A stretch of DNA of 64,000 bases. Source: Microplitis mediator. Lineage: Eukaryota > Arthropoda > Insecta > Hymenoptera > Braconidae. Made by a program: the position numbers and the translations under genes. Positions 57,020-64,000 of the stretch are shown piece after piece. The notes under the pieces were generated by a model that was not told where the DNA came from, ran no database searches, and saw only the letters and a list, made by a program, of their open reading frames with translations. Every line of letters starts with the position of its first letter. Positions within the stretch are counted from its first letter, which is position 1. The DNA lies in contig NC_079974.1 of NCBI RefSeq assembly GCF_029852145.1, forward strand, positions 10,305,207 to 10,369,206, in the 5' to 3' direction.

Positions 57020-57129
57020 TCTGCCGTCAGGTACAGCAACGCTTGTGGCACTTTGAACTTGGCGCTCTTTTTATTTTTTTCCCAACGTCACGCCTGCGCC
57101 TCACACCGCTAGCGTGTCGCGCTCACTAA

Positions 57130-58200
57130 TTCTAACCTTTCTAACGATTACTGACTTTATCTCATTTTCTTTTTAAAGAAGTACTGAGACATACTGTGAA
57201 CCCTTATTGATTTATGGGACACGAGATCTTAATTGTATTGTACACTATTACACTTAGATCCCTTACTTTAGATAAATTACTTAAAAATCATCAAAATCAC
57301 AGAGAGATAAATTACACATCAGTACACTTCAGCGCCCCTACCGGAAGTCCCAGTTTTCATTCAATTTACTAAATCTAATGAATTAAAGCGTCTTATAAAT
57401 TATTTATGCAAAGTAAGTAAGCACGCAGTAGTGAAGTCAACATTCAAAGTTATTCCGAGATTCAAAGTATTTTGATATCCCGAGTTATAGTGTATCCTCA
57501 ATGAATATTCGCTTCAATAGTTCGTGATATTTACTGGGACTAAATAATAATTAATAAGCGAATTCATTTACTAGCGATTGTATGATAATTTAGAAATTAT
57601 ACTAGCAAAACTGACGCACGTAGCGAAGCAGCAGAAAGCGAAGTTATAAGTCGAAGCGAACTCCACGTGAACTGAATAGACAAGTCATGTAATGGCGGCG
57701 TCGTCTACATCGGTAGCCGCGTAAAGCGTGACGTATGCAGCATAGCTACCTAAGCAAATTTTACTGTTGGTTATAATAGACGCCGTTGTAGTAGTTAACT
57801 GCCAAGTGAGATATTTAGTCGGCCAAGAGCAGGGCTCTTTGGCTTGCTGGCCTGGCACTAAAGCTTGCTAGAGAAGTCCCATTCATGAGTTGACCTGATT
57901 GTTAGCGCTCGGCTATTGTCGTCAAAGCGAATGAAGCCGAACGACAATATGGGCGAAGATGCTGATCACTGAACGCAAATCATATATTTGAATTTTTATA
58001 TTTAAAATTTTTCAATTACATATTTTTGACTTTCAACATAAATGTTTTGGCAATTCAAAAACACAAAACAAAGCTCATCGACATTATATGAATATTCATA
58101 CACTGAGAAAAATTGTGGTAGTCAGCACAACTATTGAGAAGCAGCTATTAGAATTTTCGAATATAACTCAATGCTAGTATTTGCTCGATAAAAAAAATTT
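57130..58200. other. GC-richer block beyond the LINE 5' end
   Basis: Between about 57600 and 57980 the sequence is markedly richer in C and G (GTAATGGCGGCGTCGTC, CATCGGTAGCCGCG, TTGTCGTCAAAGCG, GAACGACAATATGGGCG). It has no open frame of note. It adjoins the 5' side of the antisense LINE and could be its 5' UTR, or an unrelated element. The remainder (57130-57600 and 57980-58200) is unremarkable. Confidence 0.35.
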
Positions 58201-58204
58201 CCCG

Positions 58205-58505
58205 CTATACACCGAAAAATTAAACTCCTTTCCTGTTGAGCAGAATAAGTCGTACTTTTCTTCAATGAGAAAACTAATGAATAAATTTACGGTTGCACTA
58301 TTTTCTCTAGAAATAAAGGCGAAAATTAAAACTTTTGGGTGCAAATCTATTGAAAAATAGTATACACACAACGGAGGAAAGTAGGACGTCCCAATCCACA
58401 AGTTTGCCACCCTCGTCCTTGGCTCGAGTAAGCAATTACGCACCTAATCACACAATTACACTCGAAAGTTCGATTTCTACTTTACTTTCTCGGTGTGTAG
58501 TATAC
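58205..58505. mobile_element. 300-bp element with CTATACACCGAAAAA ends
   Basis: The left end is CTATACACCGAAAAATTAAA and the right end, TTTACTTTCTCGGTGTGTAG then TATAC, is its imperfect inverse. The outer dozen bases resemble the ends of the element at 2463-2898. It sits about 130 bp before a Canoe exon. Chance frames on both strands cover it. Confidence 0.6.
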
Positions 58506-58637
58506 TATATTTCTAGGAAGCTGAATAATTTGCAACAGTTATTATAAATCAATACTTTAAGTTAATGTTCATGTTATTTAATTTTTGCAAGAAAACGTTC
58601 ATTTATTAATAAATTAATATATTTTACATTTCAATAG

Positions 58638-58736
58638 GACCACGACGTATGAGTGAACGTGATATTCCGTCACGGTTTCGTCATGAACCTGATTCTCAAC
58701 AAATCCACAGTAGCAAATCTGTTCCTGCTTTACACA
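58638..58736 (+). CDS. cno: afadin/Canoe exon: linker after the PDZ domain
   Basis: The acceptor TTCAATAG precedes a frame reading PRRMSERDIPSRFRHEPDSQ, then QIHSSKSVPALH, ending at the donor GTAAGT. The block R-R-M-S-E-R-D-x-P-S-R is, as I recall, conserved after the PDZ domain in insect Canoe proteins. The exon is 99 bases with phase 1 at both ends, consistent with its neighbours. Later exons of the long C-terminal region are not found before 64000. Confidence 0.8.
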
Positions 58737-59611
58737 GTAAGTGTAATCGCATTTTATTTAATTTTAAAAAAGACAGGAAAGATATGGAACTTTCTAAACA
58801 CTACTTTATTGACTGATAAAAATTCAGTTTTTTGGCAGTTGGCATAATTTATATAATTTTCAATGCATGCAAAAGTGTGCGTATTTGCTTTTGCTAATAA
58901 CTGTCTTTAGTGCATGATAATATTAGAATTTTACGAATTTTCATTCTGCAAATAGCCAATCAGATATTGCTAATATCGAACCAATGATTTTTTTATAGCT
59001 TGTAAAAATGGGCAAAACGGGTGGGCTTGCGCGCGCAGCATATCGATACCCTATCGCTCGAAATAGTTTAAAAAAAGTCGTAATCTTATTCGAAAATAAA
59101 CATCCGATTGGCTCTCATAAAAGTTTTACCAGCGTGGATGAGTAGTATAAGTACCGATAAGCGCTTAGTCATGCAATCATGAAAATTCATCGCTTTTTTA
59201 AGCACACGGGTCAATAAATTTTGAAAACTATTCAGGGAAATTTTTTTTGAATTATTGTTTTCAGTGTTTAGCACTAATAGCAAAATTAGATTTTGCCATA
59301 GGGTAATTTGTTCCTCCATTGTTTTGACTCTTCATTGAATACTACACTATTATAATTCCTAAGTAGATTTTCATTTGACCTAAGTTCTGTATTAGGCATT
59401 ATTCACTTAACATTATTTTCAGTGCTTTGGTAATTTTTTGTCATTGTCGAAAATTAACAAATTATCGACGTATAAAATTATTTATTCTGACAATCGCACG
59501 CGTCGGACGCGATAGCGGGAGAGGTTGTGCTCTATAATCGACTTGTCGTGAAAACGGGATTTTCCTACCTTTAATCATTTCTGCCAATTTCATAAATCAC
59601 CTCTGTAGAAA
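58737..59611. other. intron or flank without recognisable feature
   Basis: AT-rich sequence with two short GC-richer spots (CTTGCGCGCGCAGC near 59030, GCACGCGTCGGACGCGATAG near 59495). The minus-strand frame at 59086-59319 has no motif. No exon with a convincing phase was found. Confidence 0.35.
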
Positions 59612-59835
59612 AAAAAAGCCATTCAGCAGCCGAAATGGAAGGTAGATTTTCCAATTAATCTATATAAAAAGTTTCATATATACCTATCTTGTGATTTATG
59701 TTACTGTATAGTCACGATATGAAATTAGGCTCGTTTTCTCAGAGTGAGGGTAAAAAAAGACAACGACTATTTTCGATAGAGAACTTCAGATAGTTGATTT
59801 GACAAAACATTATATAGGTAATGTACTAAATTAAC
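59612..59835 (+). mobile_element. dispersed repeat, inverted partner of 46050-46265
   Basis: GCCATTCAGCAGCCGAAATG, GAAGGTAGATTTTCC, GGCTCGTTTTCTCAGAGTGA and ACAACGACTATTTTCGATAG, then TCAGATAGTTGATTTGACAA, match the reverse complement of 46050-46265. The match begins at the GCCATTC block, which may be the element's end. Confidence 0.6.
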
Positions 59836-60516
59836 CTTCACGTAAACAAAGTATAGAAAATTTAATTAGTATGAGATCATAATTGTAATCGCTATTACGA
59901 TGGCAAGACCAGTTATAATTATAGGACGTACAGGTACGTTTAAAACATCATTAGTGATAAAAGAAATCCTTTTAAAATATAAAATAGCTGTGAAATATAC
60001 AGGTTATTTTCTTCACAATAAAATACAACTGACGAAATTGGATTATAATGAGAAATGTTGAAATTATGTGGAATAAAAACCATATTTCCAACATTTTTTG
60101 ATTTCATTAAAAATTTTAAGGCTATCAAATTATTGGAAGAAAAAGTTAAAACATGAAGCTTAGGATCATTAATTAAAGATTATGAGACAAGCTTTCAGAT
60201 ACTTTTTACGGAAATTGCCTATGAATATGAGTTTTGAAGTTATATAAACTTTAGCAGTGATTAAAAACTGATTTTTACGAAAAATCATGACAATTTCAAA
60301 CAGTCATAATTTCAAAACTATTCGAACGATTCAGCCCATCTTTAAACTTGATCAAGGGAATCGCCTATAGAATAAGTGTAAAAAATTTCATTGAGATCCG
60401 TTAAGATTTGTGGGCGCTATCGTAATGACAAGACCAGTGATAATCATAGGGATTAGAGGTACATTCGATACATCATAAATAATAAAAGAAATACTTTTAA
60501 AATATAAAATAGCAGT

Positions 60517-61469
60517 CCCTCGCGGTTTTGGAAATACCGAAATAATACCGGAATTATACGGTATAAATACTGCATAAATATGGTATTATTCAAGTTATTT
60601 TGGCCAGTTTTTTTGCCGCATTACTACCAAAAATTTACGAAAAAAATTCAAAATATTTACGGTAATAAAACAGAAAAAATACGGTATTTTAACAGCATTA
60701 AAACCGTAATTATACAGCATATTTTCGGCATTTTTGCAGCATTAAACCGTTCTACCCGGAACAAAAATTACATATAATTATATAAAATTTTATTTAATTA
60801 TATATAATTATATATAACATTGTAAGGTTATATGTACAATAACTGTCATGAAAAAAAAAAAAAAAAAACCCGCCAACTCGTGGGCTCGATCCCGGGTCCT
60901 AATGATTTAAAGCCTGATCTGTTAACCATTATGCCAAATCGCTTATTCGAAAGTCGATACTAATTGTATTTATATCTATACAAACAAACTTAAGAAAATT
61001 GAAAACCTCAATTTTCCCGGATTCTTATTTTCACTTACATTCTTTTGTTTCAATAAGAAATGTGTGAACTAATAGAATAAAATATAAAATTTTACACTTT
61101 GCACATTTTCGATGATTTTAACCGCAGAAGCAAATATAAAATAAAACCAAATTTTTTACAATTTTTCATTATATCAGGATAAATCTGGCAAAATCGCAGG
61201 ATATCTACGGTATAATTACCAAAAAAATACGATTTTATTATTATAAAATTATCGCATTATTGCGGTATTTATATAGCATTTTTTCGGTAAAAGTTCGGCA
61301 TTTTTATAGTAATTTTACTATAATAATCTGGTAACTCTACAGTATAAGTACAGCAAAAAAACTGGCCAATATAACCATATTATTACCAAATTATTACGGT
61401 AAATTTACGGCATGTGTATAAATGCCGAAAATTTACGGCATTTTTACGGCATTCGCAAAACCGCGAGGG
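60517..61469. mobile_element. element with CCCTCGCGGTTTTGG termini and TACGGTA/TACGGCA arrays
   Basis: It begins CCCTCGCGGTTTTGGAAATA and ends CATTCGCAAAACCGCGAGGG. Both sides are packed with TACGGTATTT, TTACGGCA, ATACCGGAATTA and GGCATTTTTAC words in both orientations, including an inverse pair AACTGGCCAATAT/TATTTTGGCCAGTT. Alignment to the sister repeat shows the uninterrupted target AAATAGCTGTGAAAT at 59986-60000. The left flank ends AGCAGT and the right flank starts GTGAAAT, so a two-base GT duplication is likely. It encloses a TA-rich block (60755-60830) and a tRNA-like stretch. Confidence 0.75.
60866..60952 (-). repeat. tRNA-like sequence inside the CCCTCGCGG element
   Basis: On the minus strand an A-box-like TTTGGCATAATGGTTAACAG is followed by a B-box loop, GGGATCGAGCCC, about 35 bp on, and GGCGGG at the 3' side. 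A poly-A/T run (60851-60868) adjoins it. The acceptor stem does not pair, so it is a SINE head or tRNA pseudogene rather than a tRNA gene. Confidence 0.45.
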
Positions 61470-61936
61470 GTGAAATTTACAGGTTATTTTGTGTATAGTA
61501 AAATACAACTGACGAAACCGGATTATAATGGGACAAGCATAAATTATGTGGAATGAGAATCATATTTTTAACATTTTTTGACTCCATTAAAATTTTCAAG
61601 GCTATCAAATTATTGGAAGAAATGGTCAAAATATAAAGTTTTAGGTCATAAATTAAAGCTTATTAGTCAAGCTTTAAAATACTTTTTTACAGAAATTATG
61701 TATGAGTTTTAGTTTTAAAGTTATATGGACTTTAAAAGTTATTGAAAACTAATTTTTTCGAAAAATCCTTAAAATTTCAAACAGTCATAACTTCTAAACT
61801 AATCGACCGATTCAGCCCATCTTCGAACTTAGCCGCGGTAATTACACATAAAATAAGTGTAGAAAATTTCATTAAGATCGGATAAGAACTGTAGACACAA
61901 TCGTGTCCTCAAAAGTCCGTTATATTACATAAATAT

Positions 61937-63388
61937 ACACTAATGCAAAAAATTAAAGGAGCAGAAAAATTTTATAAATTTCTTAGTGATTTTTGGAAGG
62001 CTGTAACTTGGTGAAAATTGATAGTATCAACAGAAAGTTGGAGGGCGGCGTTGAAAACTTGAATAAATTCCCTACAAGACCCTGTCATCATTTTTTGGAA
62101 AAAAAATTTTTTTATTTTTAACATCCATTAGAAGTAAGCACAAAAAAATGACTTTTTTTGGTTTTTTAGTAAATCAACCGCTACTCTGCAAATATCGATA
62201 AAAAAAATAATGTTGCCAGGGACTTTTTTAGCTTAATGTACCCCTAAGACCGATGTAAATTTTTAAATTGATCTATCGAACTGTTTTTTGGGAATCATCG
62301 ATCAAAGCTTAGCTAAACAATCAAAGGAGCAAGTTTTGTTCCTTTAATTGTCTAATCATAATCAAAATGAAAAAAATTTTTTTTTTCGACTTTTCTCAAA
62401 TTTTTGCGTTGGTGACTCAGCAAATGCAAGGAAATGACGAAAAAAGTAAAAAATTTCGAAAAAATGTCAAAAAAAATCGAAGAAAAAAAAAAATTGAAAC
62501 TTTTCTTTTGTGTTCTAACTTTTTTTTTTTTGACATTTTTTGGAAATTTTTTATGTTTTTTGTCATTTCCTTGCATTTGCTGAGTCACCAACGCAAAAAT
62601 TTGAGAAAAGTCCAAAAAAAAAAATTTTTTAATTTTGATTATGATTAGACAATTAAAGGAACAAAACTTGCTCCTTTGATTGTTGAGCAAAACTTTGATC
62701 GATGATTCCCACAAAACAGTTTGATGGATCAATTTAAAATTTTACAGGGGTCTTGGGGGTACATTAAGCTAAAAAAGTCTCCAGCAACATTATTTTTTTT
62801 ATCGATATTTGCAGAGTAGCGGTTTACTAAAAAACCAAAAAAAGTCATTTTATTGTACTTACTTCTAATGGATGTTAAAAATAAAAAAAATTTTTTTTTT
62901 AAAGATTGATGAAAGGGTCTTGAAAGAAATTTATTCAAGTTTTTAACACCACCCTCAAATTTATTGTGCGATCATTGGTACCTGAAATATCGATGATCAA
63001 ACCCAAAAGGATCATTTTTCGTTTGAAGGCTGATATCCCAGTGACGAGTTGTCGTACGAACCTTAAAAAAAATTCAAATTAAAGCTGATTAAATTTGCTA
63101 ACCAACGTATGCAATGATTCAGCTGATAAAATTATTCCGCAGCCCGTGGACTCTCTCAAAGAAAAGAAAAAATTTAGAAAATTTTTGTCTCGCGGTATTT
63201 CTCATGTTTGTGCAATAGATGAAGCTCTAAAAAAATTTTGGTAAATACGTGCCGAAACTAGAGATGTCAAGCTATGAAACGCTTTTTTTTCTATCCCGAT
63301 ACCATTATTTTTCACGAAGTTAGATTCTTGCAAAAATCACGAAAAAATTTCTAGAATTTATTGTTCCTTTAATTTATGGATTGAGTGT
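61937..63388. mobile_element. AATTAAAGGAGCA fold-back element, 1.45 kb
   Basis: The left terminus ACACTAATGCAAAAAATTAA, GGAGCA is inverted at the right terminus TGTTCCTTTAATTTATGGAT, TGAGTGT. The arms pair to a centre near 62530 (CAAATGCAAGGAAATGAC against GTCATTTCCTTGCATTTGC). The outer parts are diverged (about 80 percent) and the inner parts nearly perfect. TATA-rich flanks suit a Tc1/mariner-like TA target, but there is no transposase. Frames at 62352-62938 are artefacts of the arms. Confidence 0.78.
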
Positions 63389-64000
63389 ATTTTAAGAAAG
63401 ATCAGTAGTTTGTATTTTTTAAATAAATAAATGCGGGCGGTTAGACTTAATTACTTTCACAGTGATTCAATTTTTCGTGCCTAGTGGATTATTTTACTAA
63501 TCAAATTTGATATTATTAAAATTATTGCAAAAGCTATAATTTTACTAGATGTTTTCTATTTACACTGTGTATTAAAATAATTTTTTTTCTCTCAATTATT
63601 CTTGAGTCATAGATAATCGTATTGAAATTTTCAAATTTCGGCTATCGATAATCAAGAATTTTGCGTTAATTGGTAAAAAAATTTTCCTACGTAGCCTCTA
63701 TCAACGTGTCGCATTGAATCGCATTGATACGGATTGACAAGACAGCCATTCCAAAAACAGGATTAAATCGGATAGAAAACTGAATGCGATTCAATGCGAT
63801 TCCGATTGCTGGGTTGGTTCGGGTTTCCACTCATTTATACAAGTAACTAACAGTAAAACTTTCAGTGTGTTTTCATTCTTTCTGCAAATGCATAAATTTC
63901 TTCATTTTCGTGGTACAATTGGTACAAATTTTTAGCCGTAGTGCGTGCGTTTTATTTGCTATCAAACTTCCTCTTATAGACTTTATTAAAAATTGACTCA
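63389..64000. other. end of window, small hairpin only
   Basis: AT-rich sequence. A short inverted repeat lies at 63706-63812: GTCGCATTGAATCGCATTGA against TGAATGCGATTCAATGCGAT. No exon or known element was recognised. Confidence 0.45.

Larger units (their letters stand above)
53665..57050 (-). mobile_element. decayed non-LTR retrotransposon (LINE), 3' truncated
   Basis: On the minus strand the order is coiled-coil ORF1-like region (57019-56260), APE endonuclease (56230-55139), reverse transcriptase (54823-53892) and a piece of the C-terminal region (53922-53665). Several stops and at least two frameshifts (near 54600 and 53900) break it. The first three open segments share one reading frame, suggesting an ancestral single polyprotein or closely coupled ORFs. 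GC content is higher than the surroundings. No poly(A) or 3' UTR is recognisable at the left end, which stops soon after the reverse transcriptase. It lies antisense in a Canoe intron. I do not assign a clade. Confidence 0.85.
59870..61935 (+). repeat. tandem pair of a 0.5 kb repeat, second copy interrupted
   Basis: Copy 1 is 59880-60430; copy 2 is 60431-60516 plus 61470-61935. Shared blocks in order: ATTATAGG..GTACAGGTAC-like, AAAAGAAAT and TTTTAAAATATAAAATAG; then ACAGGTTATTTT, AAAATACAACTGACGAAA and GGATTATAATG; then GGCTATCAAATTATTGGAAG, CAAACAGTCATAA and TTCAGCCCATCTT. The last 150 bp is the CGCTATCGT family end also seen at 39830-39990 and 40855-40970. Copy 2 carries the CCCTCGCGG element. 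Confidence 0.65.

Noticed and set aside
62352..62938. Lys/Phe-rich frames on both strands
   Set aside because: They read through the A/T-rich inner arms of the AATTAAAGGAGCA palindrome.

Overview
This is a eukaryotic, very AT-rich and repeat-dense window with a few real coding exons. Spliced THAP-type and Canoe/afadin-type exons, Tc1-like and LINE debris and abundant short palindromic elements point to an insect. A parasitoid wasp or other hymenopteran is my best guess, but that is inference from style, not proof. Most short ORFs are chance readings of palindromes and microsatellites.

Layout. 1-5031: AT-rich sequence with several small inverted repeats. 5032-30897 (+): a two-exon gene whose first exon (5032-5165) holds the N-terminal half of a THAP zinc finger. 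The second exon (29619-30897) holds the rest of the THAP domain plus a degenerate DDE-transposase (DDE_Tnp_4-like) domain. The 24.5 kb intron between them holds fold-back elements, nested insertions, tandem repeats and a 9.7 kb segment present twice without net indels on either side of a 100-N gap (19735-19834). That duplication is very probably an assembly artefact.

30898-41986: non-coding, with 205-bp tandem repeats (33430-34560), hairpin elements, an element built of CATGATC-type repeats with CCCGGG termini (35707-37190) and an element with CCCTGTGGAAAAG termini (37447-39359). 41987-58736 (+): five exons of the afadin/Canoe gene. The first three encode most of the PDZ domain, followed by a possible cassette exon and a linker exon. 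Its introns hold more fold-backs and a decayed antisense LINE (53665-57050). 58737-64000: intronic or intergenic repeats, including an insertion whose empty site is preserved in a neighbouring paralogous copy (60517-61469) and a 1.45 kb fold-back (61937-63388).

The most unusual signal is a collection of long, near-perfect fold-back elements. They have little overall similarity, but several share TTAGGGTG-like ends, insertion into TA tracts, and a recurring core of about 25 bp (TTTTTTGTAGAG followed by AATTTCCTAC). No promoter, rRNA, CRISPR or complete tRNA is securely supported.
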